64,000 nucleotides of DNA from an uncultured Acidobacteriota bacterium (GCA_937859595.1 CALMAH010000001.1:62001-126000), one strand, 5' to 3'; numbered from the stretch's first letter, positions 34,561-43,141 are shown. Made by a program: numbers and translations. The notes: generated from the letters alone by a model not told the origin.

Positions 34561-36855
34561 TCATTTTATTCGTCGCACCTCCTGCGCGGTCCTGCTGGTC
34601 AATTCCTCGTCAGTCCGTTTGATCTCCATAGGCAACCTCTGAGCCATTCGCGGGTTCGACCAGTTCAAATGACAAGACTGGTGGAGGTCGTTGGCAGGGT
34701 CAAGAATGTTTTCAATAGCACTCGTCGCTTTGATTAGGACGGGCTCTGCCGTTCCCTGATTCAACGTAGCGGCTCCAGTGTTTGCAAGCAGAACCGAGCG
34801 CTTTGAAAAGCGGATCATCGTACCTTCAAGTGCGTTTGTCACGCGGCCATCCCGCAGAACCTCCCACAGGCGAATGTTCTTCACGCTTTGCTTGTGAAAG
34901 TCGACAACGTCTACAGGGGCATCTCGTCGCAAGAAGCCAATATCTCTGAGGCGGCCGGCGGCCGCACGGATCGCATCGAGTTCCTTCCCGTATTGGCGCC
35001 CATCCCGAACGACCAGCATCGGGCCGAGATCCGAAAAACCGCTCGCGACCGCCCGATCAGCAAGCTCGACGACCTTGTCTTGAAGAATAATCTCGTTGAT
35101 CGTTTCTTTCTGCGAGTCGTTCTTACTTTCAACGTCGGTTTCCATTCTGAATGGGGTGGAGGAGCCGGGTTGGAAAATCAGCAATGAGACCGCGAAGTAT
35201 CTGTGACCCTGACTGACATCGATACCTAGCCGAACTTGATATTTCGGTTGATTCTTGATCGTCCAAGGCACGCCGTCGATCTGCTGTACAAGATCCATGA
35301 CGTTAAGCTCGATGAAGCGGTTCCAGTGGCGCGGGATCTTGACCGGTGTAGGGAGTCCATCCCTTTGTTCAAATTCGAACTCGCCTGCGTACCTTTCAAG
35401 CGTGGATCTTTTAATTCGTTTTACTCGCCAACCTTTTAGTTCGAACTCGACGTTGAAGTAGGATGACGGGCTCTCGTCTTCGAAAACGAAAAGGACCATT
35501 CCTCCGGGGCTTTCGGACTGCAGTTTCGCTATGGCGTCTTCCTGAGACTTGTAACGAATGCACTCAGCCACAGTATTGCTTCGGGTGAGTTCTGAATATA
35601 GCTCTTCTATTGAATCGGAAAGAGCTTTTGTGACGCCGACCTCAAACTTCTCCGGGATCGATATATACAAGGTTCGAGGGGCCGCTGTAGGATACGAAAA
35701 GCAACCGAATTTCGAAAGATGCGGCAGCCTTTGAGCGTAGAAGTCCTTGTGCTCCCTAAAATTGCCATTCTTTGGGGCTCTCAATACGTTGCCGTCGCCA
35801 AATTCCAGGTCGGGAGCCTCTGCTCTGAACACATGGGTATCCTTTGGACGCCAGAACCCGGTTTCCAACCCGGGAACCTCACTCCCGAGACTGTCATCTC
35901 CCACTCTGCTCCAGAATGATTCAACAAGGGGCTTTCGTTCATCGGGAGCGATCTTGTCGAGCGAGTTGAGCGATCGCGGGAGCGCGTCGTTCATCACCCT
36001 GAGACGCAAGTGTGACGCCGCGACCATCACCGACCCTGAAATTCCCCCGAAGGAGACGAGGGCAACAGATTCATCGTCGGCGAGTTCGACCCCGTGCTCA
36101 AGCTTGTAGTACTCCTGAAGCGAAGAGAAGTTCTTACCCTTAAACCTAATCGGATCGGTGTTCGCAGCCGTCACACCGCGAAGCATCTTGTCGAAGTAAC
36201 ACTTGGAATATTGATTCGGTTTCGACCTGTAGAGAAGGGTCCCCTTATTTCCGTGTTGCCGTTGAGAGAGCCGGTTAAAGAGTCTCTCGTTAGACTTCTG
36301 GAGGTGAGGCGGCTGATTCAAATCGAAAAAATCTGCCACAGTCATCTCGGTAAAGAATGCGGTGCTCACATCGATCACGACGCCGATGCCCACATCTTCT
36401 ATTGGAAGCGTCGCTACCTCAAATCTCCGTGCGACCATTATTCCGTCGCGTTCGACGATCGGCTGCCGTTCATAAAATATCCGGTAGCTGTCCAAGGTCC
36501 AGAATATTCGGCTGTTGTATATCTTTCTGATTAAACTGCGTTCGACGAGAGCAGCCATCAACTCCCGTTCAGATTCGTTCGCGAACGACAGGCGTCGTGG
36601 GCCGATATCATTTACTTCCAGCCGCCAGTTCTCATCCTCGACGATAGTCGGCGGGACAGGTCGATCCGACAGTACTAGTATTTCGGACTTGTTGCTGGAA
36701 TCGATCACCGCTGAAAGTCCGTGCTTAGTTGAAAGTCGGTTGCATACTTTTTCCGAATTCTCTGCGGTCGTCGAGTGCCCCTTTATCGTGGCCCGCCTTA
36801 CGTTAAGCCGAAGATCTTTCCCGTACCGCAGAATCCGAATGTTTGTCTCGATCAT
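34561..36855 (-). CDS. long prokaryotic Argonaute (pAgo), PIWI domain with complete DEDD-like site
   Basis: A 764-aa guide-directed nuclease candidate. The C-terminal PIWI domain carries D546 (VRLGIDVSQG), a likely glutamate finger near E584 (SQKETINEI), D618 (VVRDGRQYG) and D749 (EIKRTDEEL); spacings match TtAgo-like enzymes (about 35 residues between the first three), so cleavage activity is predicted. A K/H-containing MID-PIWI element (VDFHKQSVKN) lies nearby. Residues 380-500 look like the MID domain; the N-terminal 300 residues hold N and possibly PAZ regions, unverified. It begins 2 bases after the nuclease gene's stop, so the two are coupled. Guide type (DNA or RNA) cannot be told. Confidence 0.85.
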   Translation of the reverse strand: MIETNIRILRYGKDLRLNVRRATIKGHSTTAENSEKVCNRLSTKHGLSAVIDSSNKSEILVLSDRPVPPTIVEDENWRLEVNDIGPRRLSFANESERELMAALVERSLIRKIYNSRIFWTLDSYRIFYERQPIVERDGIMVARRFEVATLPIEDVGIGVVIDVSTAFFTEMTVADFFDLNQPPHLQKSNERLFNRLSQRQHGNKGTLLYRSKPNQYSKCYFDKMLRGVTAANTDPIRFKGKNFSSLQEYYKLEHGVELADDESVALVSFGGISGSVMVAASHLRLRVMNDALPRSLNSLDKIAPDERKPLVESFWSRVGDDSLGSEVPGLETGFWRPKDTHVFRAEAPDLEFGDGNVLRAPKNGNFREHKDFYAQRLPHLSKFGCFSYPTAAPRTLYISIPEKFEVGVTKALSDSIEELYSELTRSNTVAECIRYKSQEDAIAKLQSESPGGMVLFVFEDESPSSYFNVEFELKGWRVKRIKRSTLERYAGEFEFEQRDGLPTPVKIPRHWNRFIELNVMDLVQQIDGVPWTIKNQPKYQVRLGIDVSQGHRYFAVSLLIFQPGSSTPFRMETDVESKNDSQKETINEIILQDKVVELADRAVASGFSDLGPMLVVRDGRQYGKELDAIRAAAGRLRDIGFLRRDAPVDVVDFHKQSVKNIRLWEVLRDGRVTNALEGTMIRFSKRSVLLANTGAATLNQGTAEPVLIKATSAIENILDPANDLHQSCHLNWSNPRMAQRLPMEIKRTDEELTSRTAQEVRRIK

Positions 36856-36857
36856 TA

Positions 36858-37835
36858 CTAATTACTCCGCTGAAACTCCGGACAAACTGTCCTGAAGGGG
36901 CACATCCTGCAAATCTTCGGGTGTTCTGAAGCCGTGAAGGCCCCCGATACCCCAGTCGCTCCGTACCGATCCATAGCCTCCATTCTGCCGATGTCTTGGA
37001 TGATCCGAGCCTTGGCCCGAAGAATTTCCTGAACCGAAGCCCGGTCCTCCGTAACAGAGTCAAGTTCGAGATAGGCTTTAAAGATTCTGATCCTTTCCGG
37101 GTCGATGCCGAGCTTGTTTGAAACAAGCAACGCGTAAGAGAGTAGCTGCAGGCTGTCGTCCGCACTCGTTGAGGTTCCGGTCTTCCAGTCGACAATGCTT
37201 ATCCCGTCTTCGGTTGGAAATGCGAGGTCGATCTTCCCGCTCGCGGAACTCTCTCCGAATTTGATCGATAGTCTTGCCTCGAGGATCGCGTCGGAATGAA
37301 GCCCTCCGTAACGGAACGTTTCGAACTGACGTGACAGAAGAAAATTCGAGACGGCGGTGCCGAGACTTTCGTTCGCGCTATTCCATCTTTCCATCGCCGC
37401 GTCATCGCCGAGGACGAAGTCTGAAAGAAGAACTGCGTATTGAGAACTCGACGGCTGTCTCGTTCGCTGATACTCGAGCGAAGCTTCCAGGTCATTTCGA
37501 AACATGTCTCTCGCCCACGAATCGATACCGGTGTTCGTGATCCCAGGGTTTTCGCGGAGCCGCTTGAAATGCCTGTCGATCACAAAATGAACAATTTCGC
37601 CCATTCTGAGTGGGATAGATTTCAACCCCTTTAGGTGCTTCAACTGTTCCTTTAGCGGTTCATTCGGAGCCGACCGCGCACTCGAGCCGTAATATTGGTA
37701 GTAATACTTGAGCAGGCACGTTTCAAAATTGCCGCGTCTGGAGTATGACCACTTCACCGGGCGGCTCTTCGCCGCGGCGCCCGAATGTCCGGGGTCAAAT
37801 AGATCGAACAGCGATGTTTGCGCCGGATCGGCCAT
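36858..37835 (-). CDS. PD-(D/E)XK nuclease with Cas4/AddB-type Fe-S cysteines (325 aa)
   Basis: The nuclease core has GKIDLAF (D203), IVDWKTG (D216, K218) and a QLLSYAL helix (Q230), the RecB-like motif set. A single cysteine upstream (C40 in FETCLLKY) and three at the C-terminus (C309-x2-C312-x5-C318) reproduce the iron-sulfur arrangement of Cas4 and AddB. Such enzymes trim DNA ends, so it could make pAgo guides or degrade targeted DNA. It lies between the XRE gene (10-base gap) and pAgo (2-base gap) and is clearly cotranscribed with both. Confidence 0.85.
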   Translation of the reverse strand: MADPAQTSLFDLFDPGHSGAAAKSRPVKWSYSRRGNFETCLLKYYYQYYGSSARSAPNEPLKEQLKHLKGLKSIPLRMGEIVHFVIDRHFKRLRENPGITNTGIDSWARDMFRNDLEASLEYQRTRQPSSSQYAVLLSDFVLGDDAAMERWNSANESLGTAVSNFLLSRQFETFRYGGLHSDAILEARLSIKFGESSASGKIDLAFPTEDGISIVDWKTGTSTSADDSLQLLSYALLVSNKLGIDPERIRIFKAYLELDSVTEDRASVQEILRAKARIIQDIGRMEAMDRYGATGVSGAFTASEHPKICRMCPFRTVCPEFQRSN

Positions 37836-37845
37836 ACGTGAGTAC

Positions 37846-38190
37846 CTACTTTCGCAGCGACTTCAAGCGTCTGGTTAGCCTCTGCCATTCGTCGTCCGTC
37901 AGGTTCATGGTCTGAGCATGCTTGACGAACTTTTGAGCCGCCTCACTTGTGCTCAGCATCTGCTTTGCTTCCGAGGTGATCTTGCCCGTAAGACTTAGAA
38001 GAATCTCGGAGGGAACTCCGAGTACCGTACAAATCCTCTCGACCGTATCCGCCGACGGGGTGGGAATCCGATCATTCTCGACCTTGCTTATGTAAGAAAA
38101 ATCCACGGAAACTTTCTCGGCCAGTTCCCGCTGACTGATATTTCTCGCCCGCCGGATCTCGCGTAATGTTTCGCCAAATGTTTGCCCCAT
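37846..38190 (-). CDS. XRE-family regulator heading the pAgo operon (114 aa)
   Basis: A Cro/CI helix-turn-helix (FGETLREIRRARNISQRELAEKV, DFSYISKVENDRI) occupies the first 65 residues; a helical tail (SEAAQKFVKHAQTMNLTDDEWQRL) follows. ATG 38190 is chosen because GGAG stands 9 bases upstream and the promoter's predicted start (about 38208) leaves room for a short leader; an ATG at 38205 sits at the transcription start. A near-perfect inverted repeat over the -35 is a likely binding site, so it probably represses its own operon (nuclease, pAgo, helical protein, protease). Confidence 0.85.
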   Translation of the reverse strand: MGQTFGETLREIRRARNISQRELAEKVSVDFSYISKVENDRIPTPSADTVERICTVLGVPSEILLSLTGKITSEAKQMLSTSEAAQKFVKHAQTMNLTDDEWQRLTRRLKSLRK

Positions 38191-38214
38191 ATTTGCATGC
38201 TCCATTTCACTATA

Positions 38215-38244
38215 ATCATATCAAAATGTTGAGTTGTTAGTCAA
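38215..38244 (-). promoter_or_regulatory. promoter of the pAgo operon
   Basis: Reading leftwards, TTGACT (38244-38239), an 18-base spacer and TATGAT (38220-38215) make a near-consensus sigma-70 promoter, 25 bases before the XRE ATG. Confidence 0.7.
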
Positions 38245-38252
38245 CACAACAC
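38228..38252. promoter_or_regulatory. palindromic operator overlapping the -35 box
   Basis: Arms TGTTGAGTTG and CAACACAACA pair with one mismatch around a 5-base TTAGT centre. It covers the -35 of the pAgo promoter and part of the spacer, so XRE binding would block RNA polymerase. Confidence 0.65.
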
Positions 38253-38562
38253 TGGGATTCTAACGGCAGAGAGGTAAATACAAATCCGATGGCAATTCTG
38301 ACACAATCAAAATGCGAGGATCCGATCAAGTTAGAGACGAACGATATGTCCTCCAACATCTTCGCGCCGCAGTCCCAATCGCCGCTTATAAGGAAGATTG
38401 AGGTCGTCGGACTTTGGTCAATGATTAATAAATAGTCTCTGAACTCTTAATAGGGCGGCGTCGCTCATTTTCCCGCTTTTAATATATTTTGTCATGCGTG
38501 TCGGGATTTTCCGAGATGTTACAATATCGGCCTATACCCGACTAGTGAAAGAGGAAGGCAGA
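38253..38562. other. 310 bases without a gene
   Basis: No supported coding frame, RNA gene or repeat was seen. The stretch separates the pAgo operon promoter from the 3' end of the leftward DUF4365 gene, so it must end that transcript, but no strong hairpin-plus-T-run was found. Confidence 0.5.
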
Positions 38563-39045
38563 TTATGAATTCCTCTGTCGCCATGCGTTAAGTTTTCCTT
38601 CCGATACCTGTCGTACGTATTCAGCTATCTCATTCCAATCAATCCGCGAGAGCCGGTTTCTACGAGGAATGTGAATTGTAAAGCTGTCATTCGCTTGGGA
38701 AGGAGCAGGCACATCTTTCATCAGAATCCAATATGCCTCATCCTCAGATTCGACATACTTAACTATCATTACCACGCGCAGATTCGCCCAAAGATAGTTG
38801 TACGTAGACACCTTGAAAACCTGTCGTTCCGCATGATCAATTGCGTTGGACTGAGCTGACGCCTTTAACTGAACTACAAGATCCAGGCCCTTGTACTGGC
38901 CTTCCTCGGCGATCTCAAGATTCAGATCCTGCCCGTAGTCATGATCGATGGAATTTGGATTCCAGTCACAGGGGAGGAGATTCTTGAAAAACCTTACAGA
39001 GTTCTCTTCCAATGTATGATTTTCGTGTCTTTGGGGAAATTTCAT
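38563..39045 (-). CDS. DUF4365 domain protein, PD-(D/E)XK-like (160 aa)
   Basis: Sequence fits DUF4365: HTLEENSVRFFKNLLPCDW, then the core DHDYGQDLNLEI and LDLVVQLKAS, which supply the acidic and Q-x-K residues of a restriction-nuclease-like fold, then YLWANLRVVMIVKYVES. Members sit in defence neighbourhoods and probably act on nucleic acid. It lies 132 bases downstream of the DUF2779 gene on the same strand and could be part of that transcript. Length is at the low end for the family, which often carries extra domains. Confidence 0.75.
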   Translation of the reverse strand: MKFPQRHENHTLEENSVRFFKNLLPCDWNPNSIDHDYGQDLNLEIAEEGQYKGLDLVVQLKASAQSNAIDHAERQVFKVSTYNYLWANLRVVMIVKYVESEDEAYWILMKDVPAPSQANDSFTIHIPRRNRLSRIDWNEIAEYVRQVSEGKLNAWRQRNS

Positions 39046-39177
39046 ACGGGCTACAAATAAAAAACTGGGTGCCTAAGAATATCTTGAAATTCGTGATAAA
39101 TCATCTTAGGGGCTGTCACACTGCTTTCTTGCCAGAGGAAGACGTAATGGTTCGCCTGATCTATTCGTTATTGATTA

Positions 39178-41046
39178 TTATGGGTTCGAAATCAGCTCTT
39201 TCCATCCCTCATAGATCATGACCATCGCAAAGGTGTCCAGTTCACAATATTTGAGAAGGGCTTTTTCAATTTCCGAACGCTCATATTCAGACATATCCTC
39301 GAATTGCAGCCGAGCGTAGGCGGTCATTGCCGCTCCGCCTTCGTTCAACTCATCCTCATCGCTGAGTAGTTCAAGGTCATGATCCGAAATGTCCTGAAAT
39401 AGCTTGGGCAATAGTGTGTATGGATCAATTACATTGCCATCGTTGAATTGGATCCATTTCCAGTTCTGAAAGTTTTTACTTGAAATGCCTTGCGGGTTGC
39501 CGTAAATCGGTTGCGAGTATTTGTCCTTAAGAAACTCAGAAGAATTCATCAATGCCGGTAACACCTTTTTGATAGAATTAGAGCTTTTTGTGAAAGGATC
39601 GTAATGATACCGTTTTACGAGGCGGCACATATCGACCATGTTTCTGGGACCTTCCCACTGTTCTGCCGAATCCTTTGCAGACTTGGTGATAGAACGAATG
39701 AACTTAGCCAGTTCCTGCCGATCCGCGACGTCATCGGGGTCACTCAACATTTGGCGATAGACCATGTTTAGGTAGCTGTTCTCGTGATCGGCATAGCAGA
39801 ATATAGTTCCGCCATCGATTTCGAGTTCACGCTTCAACGCACGGACGAAATCATAATTCGGGAAGCGTCCCGGTTGTGCATTAAGATACTCGCCCTGGTG
39901 TGCGATACGCCCGTCTTCGTAAACCACGTGGTGCGAAAACTGGAAGGCTATACCCTCATATGGACGACGTCCTTTGTTGAAGGGTATAGCAGCCATGGAT
40001 GTCTCAAAATCGATAAAATGTAAGGGAAATTTCCAGGAGCGCATTTCCGTTTCGAGGCCATCTTTATCAACCCAGGCTGAAGAATCCTTGTTTATCGCTT
40101 TTTTTACTTGTATCCACTGTCGTTCCGATTGCGAAACACCAGGCCTACCGTCCGGTTTTGGTGAGATATCGTCCTCTAAAAGCTCCGAGATTTTTAGACG
40201 ATTCTCGGCGAAGCGTGACTCCAATCGCTTTGCGTGATAATTCCAGACGTCAAACACTAGGGGCTCAACGAAGTCTGAGTCTGCCCACCCTCTCTGGGTT
40301 GACCAACATTCGCGAAATCCGCTGCGCATGCCCATACGTATTTCGTCGGCCGAAGCGTGGAATTCACATTTCTTGCAGCCTTGATGAGGAGGTGTTGGAA
40401 TTTGTTCGTCACGGGCGTAATAATCAGCATAGAGCGTGGCCCGCTCAGTAAAACTGCGGCCCTCGTCATCTTGTCCATCGGCAGTGCTGTATATCTGATC
40501 ACAGAGATCATCGACGTTGACCTTGCAAAGAATTGGTGGCTTCAGGTCTTCTTCGCTAACAGGTACGGCGATCTCGGCGCGGCGGCGACCATCGGGACCC
40601 TTGCGGACCCTGAATTTCTGATTTAACCCGTCGGTCGGGCAGTTAACGGACCTGTCAACAAGCATGAAGTACCCAGCCACACTCTTGCTAGGATAGGCTA
40701 TTTGGACGACATGTTTTTGGAAGGCGATGTCGTACAGGTACGGCATCCACCCAGCCATTATCGTTCCGTTCTTGTTTCTGAAGGAGATATTTGAACTACC
40801 GACCGACTTGGATTTCACTTCGATCACGTCCAGGTGGTCACCTGACTTGACCAGGACATCCACCTTTATGAAGTAGTTTTCAAATGCGATTGCCGCTTCG
40901 TAAATTATGACATTGTCAGCTGCGAGCAATGCGTTCGTCTGCCGAAGAGCTTGCTTGTAATCAAGGGTTTCGACCTCAATTCCGCCTGGAAAATAACATT
41001 TTGCCAACTCACCAACCTGAAATCCGCCTCTAGCCAGCGCAAGCAA
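39178..41046 (-). CDS. DUF2779 nuclease-like protein; N-terminus lost to a frameshift
   Basis: 622 aa as read. It has the DUF2779 parts: an N-terminal PD-(D/E)XK-like region (KVDVLVKSGDHLDVIEVKSKS), a Cys cluster (CKKCEFHAS) and a C-terminal DEDD-exonuclease-like block beginning HFIDFETSMAAIP, ending KYCELDTFAMVMIYEGW. The family's usual start (KSRFKLATDCP then KLYYTKKDAYP...FLLALARGGF) is present on the minus strand but in two frames, broken at a G5 run (plus strand 41107-41111) by one extra base. The intended gene starts near 41164 and would be 661 aa. This may be sequencing error or real inactivation. Confidence 0.75.
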   Translation of the reverse strand: MLALARGGFQVGELAKCYFPGGIEVETLDYKQALRQTNALLAADNVIIYEAAIAFENYFIKVDVLVKSGDHLDVIEVKSKSVGSSNISFRNKNGTIMAGWMPYLYDIAFQKHVVQIAYPSKSVAGYFMLVDRSVNCPTDGLNQKFRVRKGPDGRRRAEIAVPVSEEDLKPPILCKVNVDDLCDQIYSTADGQDDEGRSFTERATLYADYYARDEQIPTPPHQGCKKCEFHASADEIRMGMRSGFRECWSTQRGWADSDFVEPLVFDVWNYHAKRLESRFAENRLKISELLEDDISPKPDGRPGVSQSERQWIQVKKAINKDSSAWVDKDGLETEMRSWKFPLHFIDFETSMAAIPFNKGRRPYEGIAFQFSHHVVYEDGRIAHQGEYLNAQPGRFPNYDFVRALKRELEIDGGTIFCYADHENSYLNMVYRQMLSDPDDVADRQELAKFIRSITKSAKDSAEQWEGPRNMVDMCRLVKRYHYDPFTKSSNSIKKVLPALMNSSEFLKDKYSQPIYGNPQGISSKNFQNWKWIQFNDGNVIDPYTLLPKLFQDISDHDLELLSDEDELNEGGAAMTAYARLQFEDMSEYERSEIEKALLKYCELDTFAMVMIYEGWKELISNP

Positions 41047-41345
41047 AAAGCTGTCGTTTATGGTGCGGTCGGGATAAGCATCTTTTTTCGTGTAATAAAG
41101 CTTAGCGGGGGCAATCGGTCGCCAGTTTAAATCGTGATTTTGTAAGGCATCTCGGAGTGTTCATACAGTTTGATTGATCGTCATCTATTTGTGGGCCGCC
41201 AGATCTGTGAGACTTTTCGAAACGTGCCTTGGAGTCAGAGGACAGTTGGACGTAGGTATTGCAGAGTCCGCCCCGCAGTACTGGGTCAATCAAAATATGA
41301 CTATCTTACATCCTCAACACTGGTCCTCAAATTCGTATTGAACCT

Positions 41346-42314
41346 TCAGGAACGGAGCCCGGAGAAGGCATCCTTCAATACACCAACCTGCTGTTCGAGG
41401 CCATCGGCCATCTTCCGAACTTCGTCGAGAATTTTGCCGCTGTTGGACTTGATTGTTTCGGTCCACTTTCGCATTTCCTCGAGCCTCCGAGCTTCTTTCT
41501 CGATAGCCAGGATGGATTTATCTATCTTTTCGAAATCCGCAACTTCTTCGCTCCGAGCGGTACTTTCGCGTACGCACAGCGCCTTTGCCAGGCTTAATGC
41601 AGCTTTGAGAATTACGTCGCTTGCAGTATCATCGGCGTCCCATACGACGAAGACGTCGTTACCGAGTCGGACTATTGCATCCTGCATTGGCGGAGCGGTC
41701 TTTCTGGAAAATACGAACAGACCGACAGCAGCACCCCGGTTCTGGCGTGCCATCTCGATTTCAAGCCTGGCTTTATTAAGGTCGAAGGAAGCAGACTCTT
41801 TCGCCTCAACGACGAATTTAACGCCGCGAGCTATGCAGTCAGGCCCTAGTTCGACCACCGCATCGCCGACTTTGCAACTCTTGATGAGCCCCGTGGTGGT
41901 GCCGGTCGCCGTGACAATATCACCCGCTTTCGCGACTTCCTGCGAAAGGACTTCTAACAATGAACACTCAAAATCTTTACCATGCGTCGTCGACCTCAAA
42001 GACTCTTCTCGTCTGGCCTTCATAGCTTCCAACGCAGAAGTGACATCCCTTTGAAAGGCGGCATTTTGTTCGTTCTGCTGCGTAAAGATTGTGACCAGTT
42101 CTTTCTTGAGTCTGGCTAGTGCTGATTCCGAATTATCGAGCGAAAATTCGTTAGATATGGTGCGTTGTGCCGATTCGACCTTCCCAACTAGACGGCTCAG
42201 AGCCGAATCCGATTTATCGAGCGAGAATTCCTTTACGACCTCATCGATCTTGTTTGTCAGGTCACCGGTGAATTGCCCGTTCTGCTGTGTCAGCTCCGCA
42301 ATCATTCGGCACAT
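41346..42314 (-). CDS. coiled-coil PD-(D/E)XK-like protein, C-terminal part (split gene)
   Basis: A helical region with EFSLDKSDSALSRL and EFSLDNSESALARL repeats (a third copy, EFSLDNKNGAMCRM, lies just upstream in frame) precedes a nuclease-like core (GDAVVELGPD, FVVEAKESASFDLNKA, RQNRGAAVGLFVFS) and a closing coiled coil (EKEARRLEEMRKW). It resembles RmuC-type arrangements. The start shown is an internal ATG; reading continues upstream into the 207-residue product once one base is restored near 42380, giving about 526 aa in all. Confidence 0.62.
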   Translation of the reverse strand: MCRMIAELTQQNGQFTGDLTNKIDEVVKEFSLDKSDSALSRLVGKVESAQRTISNEFSLDNSESALARLKKELVTIFTQQNEQNAAFQRDVTSALEAMKARREESLRSTTHGKDFECSLLEVLSQEVAKAGDIVTATGTTTGLIKSCKVGDAVVELGPDCIARGVKFVVEAKESASFDLNKARLEIEMARQNRGAAVGLFVFSRKTAPPMQDAIVRLGNDVFVVWDADDTASDVILKAALSLAKALCVRESTARSEEVADFEKIDKSILAIEKEARRLEEMRKWTETIKSNSGKILDEVRKMADGLEQQVGVLKDAFSGLRS

Positions 42315-42925
42315 TGCTCCGTTCTTGTTATCGAGCGAAAACTCTGTGAGGATCCGTTCGGACTCAGCCTGCAGGACTGCTCCGCCGAAAGACGAATTGC
42401 ATTAACGACCCCTCCGGATTGTTCGGGGTCAAGGACGTTCATTATCGGACTGTTCTCACCTACATGTTGGGCCAGGGCCAGAGCCATTTCTGAGCCGTCT
42501 GTCCCAACCTGACGGCGGAGTAACTGTTCAAGCTCGCCGTCCTTCCGGATAAGGCGCTCGACCCGCTCCTGAAACCGGCCGTTGGTCGGATCAAAATAGT
42601 CTTTCAATACATTCGTTACGCCCTCAGTAAGCTGGGTTCGGTAACTTTCCAGAGTTGACCCCATGTCGTCCAGGATCCGGTCTCCCTCGCGCCTTACTGC
42701 ATCGGCATCGACCTGGCCTCGTGCGTGTTTTAATGACAGTAGGCCGATGCGAAGGGCGCCAAGTGCGTATTCGTCACGTTCGCGGCCTGCCGTTCGGACT
42801 TCCACTTCTTTGACCGAATCAGGATCGGTGACGTTCAGTTCCAGAAAGATGCTGGCAGGCGCTTCTCTCATTGAAACGGCACTATTTATCTCAAAATCGA
42901 CGACGGTTTGCGTGGCGGTATTCAT
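42302..42925 (-). CDS. coiled-coil PD-(D/E)XK-like protein, N-terminal part (split gene)
   Basis: 207 aa as read. It starts MNTATQTVVDFEINS, has a beta-rich first 60 residues and then coiled coil (TLESYRTQLTEGVTNVLKDY, RFQERVERLIRKDGELEQLL). The last 23 residues (after LSAEQ) belong to a wrong frame; restoring one base near 42380 joins the downstream product directly (VLQAESERILTEFSLD). So this and the next gene to the left are one interrupted gene. It begins 24 bases after the 63-aa gene, in the same leftward cassette as the DUF499 gene. Confidence 0.62.
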   Translation of the reverse strand: MNTATQTVVDFEINSAVSMREAPASIFLELNVTDPDSVKEVEVRTAGRERDEYALGALRIGLLSLKHARGQVDADAVRREGDRILDDMGSTLESYRTQLTEGVTNVLKDYFDPTNGRFQERVERLIRKDGELEQLLRRQVGTDGSEMALALAQHVGENSPIMNVLDPEQSGGVVNAIRLSAEQSCRLSPNGSSQSFRSITRTEQCAE

Positions 42926-42949
42926 CTCTGTGCTCCTGATCCTTTTTGC

Positions 42950-43141
42950 TTAAACGGTGGCGTATCGGACTCCAAGGCGGGCAAGACGCACTTGCTCTCG
43001 ACGGCGGCTTTCGGTGTAGGTTAGGGAGGACGCCTCAGGCCTTTCCAAACGGCCTCGCAATTCCCAATCGGCTGAAAGAGCATTGCCTACGGCCACTGCA
43101 TCGCGTCGTCCAATAATTTCGGTAAGATCTCGTCGTTTCAT
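42950..43141 (-). CDS. small basic protein (63 aa), cassette member
   Basis: MKRRDLTEIIGRRDAVAVGNALSADWELRGRLERPEASSLTYTESRRREQVRLARLGVRYATV: a basic, helical, cysteine-free small protein, quoted here only by its short parts: RRDLTEIIG, WELRGRLERPE and RREQVRLARLG. AAGGAG lies 7 bases upstream, so it is translated. No family recognised. It follows a strong hairpin after the DUF499 gene and precedes the split coiled-coil gene by 24 bases. Perhaps an adaptor or small inhibitor. Confidence 0.55.
   Translation of the reverse strand: MKRRDLTEIIGRRDAVAVGNALSADWELRGRLERPEASSLTYTESRRREQVRLARLGVRYATV

Noticed and set aside
38253-38562. Possible small RNA or gene in the gap after the pAgo promoter
   Set aside because: No coding frame, structured repeat or terminator pair of useful strength was seen.
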